A stretch of DNA of 57,437 nucleotides from Burkholderiaceae bacterium (GTDB lineage: Bacteria > Pseudomonadota > Gammaproteobacteria > Burkholderiales > Burkholderiaceae_C): NCBI GenBank assembly GCA_023954095.1, contig JAMLIQ010000012.1, forward strand, positions 1-57,437, written 5' to 3'. The translations under genes and the position numbers were made by a program. Position 1 is the first letter of the stretch. Each line of letters starts with the position of its first letter. Below are positions 25,332 through 33,987 of the stretch, in pieces. The notes under the pieces are model-generated. The model was given only the letters and a program-made list of their open reading frames with translations. It searched no databases and was not told where the DNA came from.

Positions 25332-25391
25332 GTATTTTGACCTCAATCGCTTATAAATCAAGCGCTTAAAGCTATAATTTAAATAGCAAAA
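25332..25391. repeat. repeat family A copy carrying a promoter-like TATAAT
   Basis: TTGACCTCAATCGCTTATAA, then ATCAAGCGCTTAAAGCTA, then TAATTTAAATAGC shows the family A core and terminal stem. The element is unusually AT-rich and contains a perfect TATAAT at 25373-25378. Confidence 0.85.
25351..25378 (+). promoter_or_regulatory. candidate promoter within a repeat, ahead of the flavin reductase gene
   Basis: TATAAT at 25373-25378 is a perfect -10 element. TTATAA at 25351-25356 with a 16-bp spacer is a poor -35. The predicted start would be about 25 bp before the flavin reductase ATG. All of it lies inside the repeat. Confidence 0.4.
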
Positions 25392-25407
25392 CAAGTCCTG
25401 CCCCACC

Positions 25408-26028
25408 ATGAGCGCCAACACGCATTTCTACGAACCGCGCCTGGGCCACGGCCTGCCCCACGATCCTTTCAACGCCATCGTGGGACCGCGCCCGATCGGC
25501 TGGATCTCCACCCGCGCCCCCGACGGCGGCCTGAACCTGGCGCCCTACAGTTTCTTCAGCGCGTTCAACTACGTACCGCCCATCATCGGCTTTGCCAGCA
25601 TCGGGGCCAAGGACACGCTGCGCAACATCGAGGCAACAGGTGAATTTGGCTGGAGCCTGGCAACGCAGCCCCTGGCCGAGGCCATGAACCAGACCAGCGC
25701 CAGCGTGCCCCCGGAGACGGATGAGTTCGCGCTGGCGGGCCTGACCCCCGCGCCCTCGCGCCTGATCCAGGCGCCGCGGGTGCAGGAGAGCCCCGTCAGT
25801 TTTGAGTGCCGCAGCTCGCAAATCGTGCAGCTGCAGCGTGCCGACGGCCAGACGGTACCCACCTGGCTGGTGCTGGGCGAAGTGGTTGCGGTGTACATCG
25901 ACCAGGCCCTGCTCAAGGATGGCATCTACGACACGGCCGAGGCAGCGCCCATTCTGCGGGCCGGAGGACCGGCGGACTACTTCACGGTGGGGCCGCAGCA
26001 GCGCTTTCGCATGCAGCGCCCCGGCTAG
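25408..26028 (+). CDS. flavin reductase-like FMN-binding protein
   Basis: A 206-residue protein of the flavin reductase-like split-barrel family, which usually reduces FMN/FAD with NAD(P)H or uses FMN as a bound cofactor. Typical blocks are AIVGPRPIGWISTRAPDGG, NLAPYSFFSAFNYVPP and KDTLRNIEATGEFGWSL. The NLAPYSFF and KDTLRNI segments form the FMN pocket. A partner oxygenase is not apparent nearby. The gene is preceded by a dispersed repeat that probably carries its promoter, and followed by the CaCA exchanger on the same strand. Confidence 0.88.
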   Translation: MSANTHFYEPRLGHGLPHDPFNAIVGPRPIGWISTRAPDGGLNLAPYSFFSAFNYVPPIIGFASIGAKDTLRNIEATGEFGWSLATQPLAEAMNQTSASVPPETDEFALAGLTPAPSRLIQAPRVQESPVSFECRSSQIVQLQRADGQTVPTWLVLGEVVAVYIDQALLKDGIYDTAEAAPILRAGGPADYFTVGPQQRFRMQRPG

Positions 26029-26111
26029 AGGCGGCACGGCAAAATCCCCTCCATCCACAGGCCTGTGCCTTCGCAGGCACACTCAAATTTCACTTCTCTC
26101 AGGGGATTCCA

Positions 26112-27206
26112 GTGGTTCATTTTCTGTTGTTTCTCGCTGGACTTGCGGCGTTGGTGGGGGGCGCAGAACTGCTGGTGCGCGGCGCCTCGCGCCTGGCGCT
26201 GTCGTTCGGCATCTCGCCGCTGGTGGTCGGGCTGACCATTGTGGCCTTCGGTACCAGCGCACCTGAGATGGCCGTTTCTTCGGGCGCCGTGCTCAATGGC
26301 CAGACGGGGCTGGCCATGGGCAATGTGGTGGGCAGCAATATCTTCAACGTGCTGTTCATCCTGGGCCTGAGCGCCCTGATCACACCCCTGGTGGTGCATG
26401 TGCAGCTGATCCGCCAGGAGGTGCCGATCATGATCGGCGCATCGCTGCTGGTGCTGGTGCTGGCGCTGGACGGCACGCTGGGCCTGCTCGACGGTGCCCT
26501 GCTGTTCGGGCTGCTGCTGGCCTATACCGGGTTTCTGGTGGTGCAGTCGCGCCGCGCTTCCCGTGAAGCCCAGGCGGAATTCGACGCTGAAGTCCAGCCG
26601 GCCTCTCCCGGCGCCTGGGACGCGCGCCTGCCGGTACAACTCGCACTCATCGCGGCAGGGCTGGCGCTGCTGGTGCTGGGCTCGGACTGGCTGGTGTCGG
26701 CAGCGGTTTTCTTCGCCCAATCGCTGGGGGTGAGCGACCTGGTGATCGGCCTGACCATTGTGGCGGCGGGCACATCGATGCCCGAGGTGGCCACGTCCAT
26801 CATGGCGGCCCTCAAAGGCGAGCGGGACATTGCCGTGGGCAACGTGGTGGGCAGCAGCACCTTCAATCTGCTGGGCTGTCTGGGCCTGTCGGGCGTACTG
26901 GCGGGGCTGCTGCCGGGCAGCCCGGGACTGACGGTGGCGCCCTCGCTGCTGGCGCTGGACGTCTGGGTCATGCTGGCCGTGGCCCTGGCCTGCCTGCCGA
27001 TCTTTCTGTCGGGCCGCGAGATCGCCCGCTGGGAAGGTGCGCTGTTCCTGGGCTACTACGTGGCCTACATGGCCTACGTCGTCCTCGCAGCACAGCAGCA
27101 CGCGGTACTGGGGCCGTTCTCGGCGGTCATGATGGGCTTCGTGGTCCCGATCACGGTGGTTACGCTGGTGGTTTCACTGCTGCGCCGCCCCGCCCACACC
27201 ACGTAA
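26112..27206 (+). CDS. calcium/sodium antiporter of the CaCA family
   Basis: A 364-residue inner-membrane cation exchanger with ten or eleven helices. Both alpha-repeats are clear: the first has GTSAPEMAVSSGAVLNG and GNVVGSNIFNVL, the second has GTSMPEVATSIMAALKG and GNVVGSSTFNLL. The conserved Glu in each GTSxPE motif coordinates calcium. It resembles the YrbG/CaxA group. The start is GTG at 26112 with AGGGGA 6-7 nt upstream; I found no suitable ATG. It is convergent with the lipoprotein hydrolase gene. Confidence 0.93.
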   Translation: MVHFLLFLAGLAALVGGAELLVRGASRLALSFGISPLVVGLTIVAFGTSAPEMAVSSGAVLNGQTGLAMGNVVGSNIFNVLFILGLSALITPLVVHVQLIRQEVPIMIGASLLVLVLALDGTLGLLDGALLFGLLLAYTGFLVVQSRRASREAQAEFDAEVQPASPGAWDARLPVQLALIAAGLALLVLGSDWLVSAAVFFAQSLGVSDLVIGLTIVAAGTSMPEVATSIMAALKGERDIAVGNVVGSSTFNLLGCLGLSGVLAGLLPGSPGLTVAPSLLALDVWVMLAVALACLPIFLSGREIARWEGALFLGYYVAYMAYVVLAAQQHAVLGPFSAVMMGFVVPITVVTLVVSLLRRPAHTT

Positions 27207-27221
27207 CGTTTCAACCCAGGT

Positions 27222-28214
27222 TCAACGCCGCAACGGGGCGCACCAGCCCAGGGCGGGCTGGCGCGCCCATTGCTCCAGCCAGGCCCAGACCTGCTGCACG
27301 CCATCCCGCGTGGCGGTCTGCAGGCCATGGTCGGCACCCGGCAGGCTGCGATGACAGTACGGCGCCCTCCGTGCCTGGGCGCGCCGGGCAAAGGCCTGGT
27401 ACGCCTCCTGGGGCACCAGGGCATCGGCCTCGCCCCACACCTGCAACAGTGGCCAGGGGCCGTCGCGCAGGGGCTCGGCCAGACGCCACTGCCATACGTC
27501 ACGCCAGTAGCGCAGGCTGCGGCCCTGGGCCACGGTGCTGTTCGGCGCCGGGCTGGCCTGCAAACGGCCCAAGGCGTCCCATTCGGCCAGGGCGCCCAGG
27601 CGCCGTGCCTGCAGCGCGGCCGCTTCGTGCGGGTCCAGCCCGCTGGCCGAGAGCAGCACCAGGCCGGACAGTCGCGGTACCTCGGGCGCCAGGCCGGGCA
27701 GCAACTCGGCCCCTTCAGAAATGCCCACCAGGACCGTGGGCAGCACATCGCCGCCCGGCAAGGCGGCCTGCCAGGCCCGCACGGCGACCTGTGCATCGGC
27801 CTGCCAGGCAGACAAGGCATCGGACTGGACAAACCACGCGGGGCAATCGCCGGGCGCGGTGCGCGCAGAGGGTTGCACGCCGCGCTTGTGCAATACCAGC
27901 ACCTGGGCATGCTGCAGCCCGGCAAAGTACCGGTCGGCCCAGGCGCCCAGGCCGGCGCAGCCCGAGCCGGGCACCACGATGACGCGGTAGCGCAGCGGCG
28001 GTACCCGGGGTGCGCGTTCCAGGGCCAGCAAGGTGGCGCCCTGCGCTGCGGGAAGCGGGCGCACCTGGAATGCGGAGACCGGTCCCTCGGCCGCCTGGAC
28101 GCCCTCCAGCATTGACACCGCTGGCGGGCGGGCGCAGCCGCCCAGCGCCAGCGCCGCGCCCAAGAAAAAGGCCAGCACCGGGCTGGCCTGGGAAGCTGCC
28201 TTGGGACAGGCCAT
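27222..28214 (-). CDS. predicted alpha/beta-hydrolase lipoprotein
   Basis: A 330-residue protein with a lipoprotein signal peptide and lipobox LGGC (Cys27). The body has an alpha/beta-hydrolase layout: oxyanion region VVPGSGCAGLGAW, nucleophile elbow GISEG with Ser166, a likely acid in GEADALVP and a C-terminal His in GADHGLQ. The triad looks complete, so an active esterase or peptidase on the periplasmic side is likely; the substrate is unknown. It lies 12 bp downstream of the CsgG-like gene on the same strand and is probably the last gene of that envelope operon. Confidence 0.75.
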   Translation of the reverse strand: MACPKAASQASPVLAFFLGAALALGGCARPPAVSMLEGVQAAEGPVSAFQVRPLPAAQGATLLALERAPRVPPLRYRVIVVPGSGCAGLGAWADRYFAGLQHAQVLVLHKRGVQPSARTAPGDCPAWFVQSDALSAWQADAQVAVRAWQAALPGGDVLPTVLVGISEGAELLPGLAPEVPRLSGLVLLSASGLDPHEAAALQARRLGALAEWDALGRLQASPAPNSTVAQGRSLRYWRDVWQWRLAEPLRDGPWPLLQVWGEADALVPQEAYQAFARRAQARRAPYCHRSLPGADHGLQTATRDGVQQVWAWLEQWARQPALGWCAPLRR

Positions 28215-28226
28215 GCCAGCCCGCCA

Positions 28227-29195
28227 TCAGCGCAGGATGATGACCTGCTCTTGCGGCTGGGGCGCAGGCATCTGCTGTGCCGGATAGGACTGGCCACCAC
28301 CCGGCAGGGGCGGTGGCGCCGAACGCACACCGCGTGAGAGGTTGGCATCGGTATAGCCCAGCTGGGTGGCCAACTGCTGGTACACATCATTAGCCAGGCT
28401 GATCGAGGTTTCCTTCATGACCTTGGAACGGTTGGGCGGCGCGATGTCGCCCCGGTTCGACAGAATCTTGGTGTCGTTGCCTGCGCCCTGGGCCGAGAAC
28501 GCCGCCTTGATCTCGTAGGTCTTGGTGTTGATCAGCGAGAAGTCGGCCAGCAGTTGCAGGCCATACTGGCGCGTGGCACTGGTCGTGCCCTGCAGGGGCG
28601 AGAGCGCATCGGTGAACTCGATGCTGGAGACCACGCCGAACAGCACGTAGTCCGCGCCCTTGAACTCGCCCTTCTTGATGCGGGCAATCACGTCCGTCAC
28701 ATCGTTCTGGCGCACCGGCTTGGCCATCTTGCCGCCCTGCACCTGGTTGAGCACCTGCTCGGCCTTGGAGTTTTGCGGCGCACCGGCGTCAAAGCCCTTG
28801 CCCTGCACCAGCTTGAAATAGGTGCCCTGCAGGATGGCGCCCTTGATGTCGTTGGTGTAACCGCCCAATTCGCGCATCTCGATGTAGCTGTAGCGCCCGG
28901 CCACGTAAGTGCCGCTGGCCTGCTCGGAGGCCTGCATGGAACCCTGGCTGTGGTGCGAGCCCGAGCCGCTGTAAGGCCCGTGGCTGTAACCGCCGCCGCT
29001 GCTGCCCTGCGCGCTCATCTGGCTGCTGCGCTGGTACGTGCCCGCCATGAAATATTCGGAGACGCGCTGGGCGTAGGCCAGATCGGTGACCGCAATGCGG
29101 GGGGCTGCGTTCTGGGCCTGGGCCGCGCTGCCCCAGGCCAGGGCCGTGGCAGCCAGGACGGCCAGGGCCGTGTTCAGTGTGGTTCTGCGTTGCAT
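28227..29195 (-). CDS. exported CsgG-like envelope protein
   Basis: A 322-residue exported protein. The signal peptide ends in AQAQ, and unlike CsgG it has no lipobox. The mature domain starts RIAVTDLAYAQRVSEYFMAG and later has YSYIEMRELGGYTNDIKGAI and GADYVLFGVVSSIEF, the fold seen in CsgG/LpoB-type proteins. An inserted Gly/Ser/His-rich stretch (about residues 60-90) and a Pro/Gln-rich C-terminus are unusual. AGGAG stands 6 nt before the ATG at 29193-29195. It follows the LpoB-like gene closely, so the products likely act together in the periplasm or outer membrane. Confidence 0.7.
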   Translation of the reverse strand: MQRRTTLNTALAVLAATALAWGSAAQAQNAAPRIAVTDLAYAQRVSEYFMAGTYQRSSQMSAQGSSGGGYSHGPYSGSGSHHSQGSMQASEQASGTYVAGRYSYIEMRELGGYTNDIKGAILQGTYFKLVQGKGFDAGAPQNSKAEQVLNQVQGGKMAKPVRQNDVTDVIARIKKGEFKGADYVLFGVVSSIEFTDALSPLQGTTSATRQYGLQLLADFSLINTKTYEIKAAFSAQGAGNDTKILSNRGDIAPPNRSKVMKETSISLANDVYQQLATQLGYTDANLSRGVRSAPPPLPGGGQSYPAQQMPAPQPQEQVIILR

Positions 29196-29209
29196 GGTGG
29201 GCTCCTGGC

Positions 29210-29818
29210 TCAGCGGGTGCTGGTTTTGCGGATTTCTTTTTCGTCCTGCCATTCGATGGTGCCTTCTTCCACGTCGAAGAGCTTGAGCGTGAACTTGTAG
29301 TACACGTCCTTGGTCGAGGCGCTTTGCTTGACGATGCTGGTCAGCTCACCTTCCATGCTGTATTTGGCCGCCGTCATGTTGCCCAGTTTGGCTGTGCTGT
29401 TCTGCTTGTACAGGCCGCTCTGGTTCTGGCGCTGCAGTTCGTCCACGCCGGCCTGCATTTCCTTGATGGAGCGCACAAAGCGCACCTTGCCCGACTTGAC
29501 CAGCGCGGTCTGGATGGAGTTCATCACGTTGGTCGTGTCGATGTACTCGCTGGTCTTGTTCTTCACCGTGGAAATGGTCACCGTGGGACGGCCCTGGAAG
29601 ATGCCGGTCTCCAGCAGGCTGCCGGTCATCTTCTCGGCAATCATCTGCAGGTCGGACGAACCGAACTCGTTGGTCACCAGCTCCACACCCTTGGCGTCGC
29701 CGTAGTTGACCTGGCGGTCAAAGCGGATCACGGGAGACGAGAGATTCTGGCAACCGGCCAGCAGCAGCGTGGCCGCAGCCAGGCTCCAGGCAAGGTGGCG
29801 TTGAAAAGGTTTCTTCAT
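29210..29818 (-). CDS. lpoB: LpoB-like outer-membrane lipoprotein (penicillin-binding protein activator family)
   Basis: A 202-residue lipoprotein with lipobox LLAGC near residue 23. The domain SDLQMIAEKMTGSLLETGIF, VKNKTSEYID and AAKYSMEGELTSIVKQ matches the PBP1b-activator LpoB family. In E. coli LpoB reaches across the periplasm to stimulate PBP1b. Whether this homologue does the same is unproven, since the family also includes LpoB-like proteins of other function. AGGAG precedes the ATG at 29816-29818. As in E. coli, the ycfL gene lies just upstream. Confidence 0.82.
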   Translation of the reverse strand: MKKPFQRHLAWSLAAATLLLAGCQNLSSPVIRFDRQVNYGDAKGVELVTNEFGSSDLQMIAEKMTGSLLETGIFQGRPTVTISTVKNKTSEYIDTTNVMNSIQTALVKSGKVRFVRSIKEMQAGVDELQRQNQSGLYKQNSTAKLGNMTAAKYSMEGELTSIVKQSASTKDVYYKFTLKLFDVEEGTIEWQDEKEIRKTSTR

Positions 29819-29843
29819 GGTTTTCTCCTGCAAGGCGCTGCGC

Positions 29844-30239
29844 TCAGCGCGTTTCTACGTTCATTTCAATCCGGAAATCGGTGGCCGCGCCGCCGGGCGC
29901 CACGCTCTTGATGGTCTGCTGGCCCAGGCCCAGCACGCCCAGCTGCTTCCACGATTCACCGTCGCCCACCTGGTTGCCCACGTTGTCCAGCCACTTGAAG
30001 CGGTAGAACACGGTGCGGTCGCTGCGGCCCATGTTGGCCAGGTCGGCCTGGACCACCAGCACATCGTTCTTGCGCACGATGCGGATCTCGCGCACAGCGA
30101 TGTTGTTGGCTTCGCCGCGCAGCGCGACCTTGGAGGCCACCGCAATCGGCGTGGCCGGATCGTGCTGCTGGGCCTGTGCGCCACCGGTCAGCATCAGAAA
30201 GGCCGTGCACAAGGCGGCCAGGGTCATGCGGGGAGTCAT
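29844..30239 (-). CDS. ycfL: YcfL-like (DUF1425) exported protein
   Basis: A 131-residue exported protein with a signal peptide ending AQAQ. The C-terminal block RTVFYRFKWLDNVGNQVG, then SWKQLGVLGLGQQTIKSVAP and ATDFRI is the DUF1425 signature. E. coli YcfL is a lipoprotein of unknown function encoded next to lpoB; this one lacks an obvious lipobox. It lies 25 bp upstream of the LpoB-like gene, and the conserved pairing argues for a shared envelope role. Confidence 0.82.
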   Translation of the reverse strand: MTPRMTLAALCTAFLMLTGGAQAQQHDPATPIAVASKVALRGEANNIAVREIRIVRKNDVLVVQADLANMGRSDRTVFYRFKWLDNVGNQVGDGESWKQLGVLGLGQQTIKSVAPGGAATDFRIEMNVETR

Positions 30240-30278
30240 GCGGTGTTCCTTTCAAGGAGTTGCTGTCAATCCAATGCC

Positions 30279-31790
30279 TTACTGGGCCGCAGGAGCGGTG
30301 GCCGGGCGCGGGGTACGGGCCGGACGGCGTGCACGCACCGGCTTTTCCGGTTTGGCGGCTTCCACCACAGCAGGCTTTTGCGGTACGGGTGCTGCGGCCT
30401 GCGCGGCCAACTGGCCGATGGTGGCAACCTGGCCGGTCAGCACACTGTTGTGATAAATGCGCAAGGGGACCAGGGCGTACTGGCCATCGATCTGGAGGGG
30501 CTGCTCGATCAGGCGGCCGTTGATGCTGATGCGGTGCTCACCGGGCGGCAGGTAGCCGCGGGCGACGTAGACGCGCCCAGGCAGCATGCGCCACATGCGG
30601 TCGTCCGCCTGTTCGGTCGCCACGGAGGCGGCTGCGCCAATGAGGCCGCCGATCAGGCCGCCACGTTTTTGCAGCTCGTTCTGCAGCACGCCCTTGGCAA
30701 TGGCGCGGGTAATGCCGCGAAACACCATGCCGGGCATTTCGTCCTTCAGGGCGCGGCGGGCCATCACGTTCACGTCCACGACTTTTTCAAGCTTGAAGTC
30801 GTATCCTGCCACTGAAAGCTGGCTCAGCAAGGGGTCGTTCGAGGGTTCGATCACCGGGTAGGACAGGCTGGCCGTGACCAGGCCCCGGCCCGTGGGCACG
30901 GGCAGCGTGAAAGCCTTGGGCTTGCGTGCCGGGGCATCGCCTGCCTCGACCAGGAACAGGACGTCCGTCATGCGCTGGCGGCGCTTCCAGGTGAAGCTGG
31001 TGCGGCTGTCCAGCCCGCGCAGGCCCTCTTCGAGCACGCCGGTTTCTGGCTTGAGTTCGATCGCCTTGCGGTAGCCGGGCGCGGCCAGGCCCGATTCGCC
31101 CAGCACTTCGTACAGGAACCCGGCCAGGTAGTGCGACAGGGCGTTGGAGTAGCCGTTCTTGAGTGCGAGCACCTCGGGGTCGTTCAGCGTCTCGACGGGA
31201 TAGCCGTTGATCTCCTTGCTGCCGGAGGCGGCCCCATTGGCCTTGGCCTCTTCTTCGGCCGCCAGGGTTTCCTTGGCGCGGAACTCGGCAATGATGGCTT
31301 CGCGTTCGTGGGTGCGCTTGATGTCCACGCGGGCATTCTCGTAGTCGCCCACGGCAATGCGGTTGAGCGCCAGGCGCGTGGTCAGCCAGACTTTTTCATA
31401 GTCCTGGCCTTCGTAGACCTTCAGGCGTTCGCTGATCAGCGCAGCGCCCACGGTGCCCATGAGCTTGGAGGGATTGGTCTGGGCGGTTTCCTCCCATTCC
31501 TTGACCTTGGTGTCGGCCAGCAGGAAGGCGCCGGTGCTGTCGTCGTAGCGGCGGTCCATGCGCAGCAGTTCACCGCGCTCCAGGTTGTAGAGCAGCGCCG
31601 CCTTTTCATCGGCCGTGGTGGCCGAGGCCTCCAGCCGCGACAGGGCCGCAGGGATGCCATTGGTCTGGCCAGCGGTTTGCATCTCGGTCGCCAGCTTGTC
31701 GTGGCTTTGCATGTTGGCGCAGCCGGTCAGGGCAATGCCCAGCACCAGTGCGCCCCACAGTCGGGCGTGTGGCAATGGCCAGAATTTCAT
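30279..31790 (-). CDS. COG3014-type lipoprotein with TPR-like repeats
   Basis: A 503-residue predicted lipoprotein with lipobox LTGC. The N-terminal half is helical and TPR-like (KAALLYNLERGELLRMDRRY, TRLALNRIAVGDYENARVDI, SHYLAGFLYEVLGESGLAAP). The C-terminal half has beta-rich segments and a glycine-rich hydrophobic stretch (LIGGLIGAAASVA). A Pro/Ala-rich tail (RRPARTPRPATAPAAQ) ends the protein. The layout matches COG3014 proteins that precede ycfL-lpoB-like genes in other proteobacteria. AAGGA precedes the ATG at 31788-31790. It is probably the first gene of the envelope operon; function unknown. Confidence 0.75.
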   Translation of the reverse strand: MKFWPLPHARLWGALVLGIALTGCANMQSHDKLATEMQTAGQTNGIPAALSRLEASATTADEKAALLYNLERGELLRMDRRYDDSTGAFLLADTKVKEWEETAQTNPSKLMGTVGAALISERLKVYEGQDYEKVWLTTRLALNRIAVGDYENARVDIKRTHEREAIIAEFRAKETLAAEEEAKANGAASGSKEINGYPVETLNDPEVLALKNGYSNALSHYLAGFLYEVLGESGLAAPGYRKAIELKPETGVLEEGLRGLDSRTSFTWKRRQRMTDVLFLVEAGDAPARKPKAFTLPVPTGRGLVTASLSYPVIEPSNDPLLSQLSVAGYDFKLEKVVDVNVMARRALKDEMPGMVFRGITRAIAKGVLQNELQKRGGLIGGLIGAAASVATEQADDRMWRMLPGRVYVARGYLPPGEHRISINGRLIEQPLQIDGQYALVPLRIYHNSVLTGQVATIGQLAAQAAAPVPQKPAVVEAAKPEKPVRARRPARTPRPATAPAAQ

Positions 31791-32063
31791 GGATGTCCTT
31801 GCAGTGAAATGGATGGGTCGACCAGGAAAGGCCCGGCCACCCCGCCAGGACTGCAGGCACACCGCAGCGCAGAGGATGCACGGGCAAGGGCAGCCGCATA
31901 GACGCTCGCGCCCCCTCTGGCGCGCCTTGACTGCGCAAACGGCATCACCCCCGGCTGCTGGTCTCTGGTTCTTGGTGTTTCAGCAGCCAGCAGGAAATGT
32001 AGCAAATGCAACCCTTTATTTCTGCTGGTATCACCGCCATTTTGTGTAAGAGCCTGTTCGCGA

Positions 32064-32867
32064 TCAGCCATGCGCCCCCCCTGCCTTGCTCTGGACGCTT
32101 GTGCCCTGGGGAAAGCGATAGATCCAGACCACACGATCCCCCGGCAGGCGCAGTTGCGCCTGGGGCAGCACACCGGGCACCGCAAATTCCAAACTCACCA
32201 GCCAGGACCCCGACGCCATTTCGGCCTGGGCCTTGGCAGCGGCACGGGCCATGCTTTCCGGGCGCTGGAACAGGTAGACGAGCTGGTAACCGCTCCAGTC
32301 GGTGCGCCACATGTCGCCCCGGCGCACCTGCGCCCAGGGGCAGCGCAAGGCGCACAGGAAATGCAGGGGCCAGCTCCATTCCACACCTTCCAGCCGGGCT
32401 TGGGGGTAGGCACGGCGCAAGGCACGCAGCCCATCGCCCAGGCCACACCCCGCATCGAGCGCGCGCGCCCCTGGCGCCAGCGGCACCTGGGCCGCCAGCC
32501 CTTGCAAGGCATTGAGCGGGGTCGGAAACAGGGGGGCATCGCGCCAGGCATTGAGCGGGTAGACCAGCGCCAGCAAGCCCAGCGGCACCAGCCAGGCCCA
32601 GGCGGGCACCACAGCGCCGCCAGTAAGGGCCAGCGCCAGGGGAAACCCGGCGGCAATCAGCCCGCGTCGCCACCAGGTGCTGCCCAGCAGGCTGGCCGCA
32701 GCGGCCAAAGCGCAGGCCAGCAGCAAGGCCAGTACCGGCGTCGTGACGCGCTGCAAGCCCAGAAACAGCAGCCAGGCACTGCCCCACGCCAGCAGCGCGG
32801 GCAGTGGCCAGGGAGGACGCGTCAGCCAGGCCATGTGCAACACCCCGCGACGCCGTGCGGGCGCCAT
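32064..32867 (-). CDS. membrane-anchored class I SAM-dependent methyltransferase
   Basis: A 267-residue protein whose N-terminal third holds three hydrophobic helices (LLAWGSAWLLFLGL, VLALLLACALAAAASLL, LIAAGFPLALALTGGAVV). It is followed by a Rossmann methyltransferase domain with the SAM motif ALDAGCGLGDGLRALRRAYP and the acidic strand-2 end EGVEWS. The later LVYLFQRPESM is a post-I/II-type strand. The substrate is unknown; membrane tethering suggests a lipid, quinone or envelope target. Either ATG (32865-32867 or 32832-32834) could be the start, since neither has a strong ribosome binding site. The 273 bp between it and the envelope operon hold no recognisable gene. Confidence 0.7.
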   Translation of the reverse strand: MAPARRRGVLHMAWLTRPPWPLPALLAWGSAWLLFLGLQRVTTPVLALLLACALAAAASLLGSTWWRRGLIAAGFPLALALTGGAVVPAWAWLVPLGLLALVYPLNAWRDAPLFPTPLNALQGLAAQVPLAPGARALDAGCGLGDGLRALRRAYPQARLEGVEWSWPLHFLCALRCPWAQVRRGDMWRTDWSGYQLVYLFQRPESMARAAAKAQAEMASGSWLVSLEFAVPGVLPQAQLRLPGDRVVWIYRFPQGTSVQSKAGGAHG

Positions 32868-32993
32868 GCCGGCAGCAGACAGGAAAACGGACGGCAGGAA
32901 AGGGTCATGGCGGCTTCGGTACAGAGGACCCGGGGAGCAGGCGCTACATGCGCGGCGTCCCCTGGGTTACCTTGCCAGTGTAGGCCGACCACT

Positions 32994-33017
32994 GCATTTT
33001 CGATGCAGCGAAAATGC
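32994..33017. other. perfect hairpin-forming dyad downstream of parB
   Basis: GCATTTTCG and CGAAAATGC form a perfect 9-bp inverted repeat around the 6-nt loop ATGCAG, 43 bp beyond the parB stop codon. No T tract follows on either strand, so it is not a standard intrinsic terminator. It may be a factor-assisted terminator, an mRNA 3-prime stabilising hairpin or a protein-binding site. Confidence 0.45.
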
Positions 33018-33059
33018 GATCTTCGCAGCAGCGCGTGTGCAATGTCACACCCCGCGTTG

Positions 33060-33980
33060 TCAATGTCTGCGCAGGCGATCGATCAGGCCATTGAGGGCGT
33101 CGAGCGAGCCGAACTGGATGGCCAGTTCGCCCATATCCTCCACGCGCCCTGCCCGCTTCACGCGTTTTTTCACGCGCACCTCCACATCGGCCATGAGCAG
33201 GTCGGACAACTCTTCTTCCACACGCTTGAGGTCGCGGGATTTTTCCTTTTTGGGCTTTTGCGGCACCAGGCTGAAATCGGCGCCGATGCGCTTGACCAGG
33301 GCTTCGGCCTCGCGCACCGAGAGCTTCTTGGCCGCGATCTGGTTGCCCGCCGTGATCTGCGCGGCGCGGTCGAGCGACAGCAGCGCACGCGCATGGCCCA
33401 TGTCGATGTCACCGGCCATCAGCATGGTCTGCACGGGTTCCGCCAGATTGAGCAGGCGCAGCAGGTTGCTGGCCGCGCTGCGCGAGCGGCCCACGGCCTG
33501 GGCGGCCAGTTCGTGCGTCAGGCCAAACTCTTTCACCAGCCGCTGCAGGCCCTGGGCCTCTTCGAGGGGGTTGAGATCTTCGCGCTGGATGTTCTCGATC
33601 AGCGCCATGGCGGCGGCGGCCTCGTTGGGCACGTCGCGCACCAGCACGGGCACGCTGGCCAGCCCGGCCAGCCGCGCCGCGCGAAAGCGCCGCTCGCCCG
33701 CGATGATTTCATACTTGCCCGCGTTCTCGCCCTCGGCCAGGCGGCGCACCAGAATCGGCTGCATGATGCCCTGCGCCTTGATGCTTTCGGCCAGCTCGTA
33801 CAGCGCGCCCTCGTCCATGCGCGTGCGCGGCTGGTACATGCCGGGCACCATGTCGTCCAGGCGCAGGCTGCTGGGCAGGCCGGCATCGGCAGCCTGGGCT
33901 TGTTCCACCGCCTCGGCCACCTTGGGGCCCAGCAATGCTTCGAGTCCTCGGCCGAGGCCTTTGGGTTTTTTGGTCACCAT
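33060..33980 (-). CDS. parB: chromosome partitioning CTPase/DNA-binding protein ParB
   Basis: A 306-residue ParB that loads onto parS sites, uses CTP to clamp and spread along DNA, and cooperates with ParA in origin segregation. The N-terminal ParA-contact peptide is KGLGRGLEALLG. The CTP-binding box GERRFRAAR lies at about 95-103, followed by ALIENIQREDLNPLEEAQG. The helix-turn-helix is VGRSRSAASNLLRLLNL, and the C-terminal dimerisation domain ends the protein. Several parS-like sites occur 2.7-12 kb away. An alpha/beta-hydrolase gene separates it from parA. Confidence 0.97.
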   Translation of the reverse strand: MVTKKPKGLGRGLEALLGPKVAEAVEQAQAADAGLPSSLRLDDMVPGMYQPRTRMDEGALYELAESIKAQGIMQPILVRRLAEGENAGKYEIIAGERRFRAARLAGLASVPVLVRDVPNEAAAAMALIENIQREDLNPLEEAQGLQRLVKEFGLTHELAAQAVGRSRSAASNLLRLLNLAEPVQTMLMAGDIDMGHARALLSLDRAAQITAGNQIAAKKLSVREAEALVKRIGADFSLVPQKPKKEKSRDLKRVEEELSDLLMADVEVRVKKRVKRAGRVEDMGELAIQFGSLDALNGLIDRLRRH

Positions 33981-33987
33981 GGTGGAT

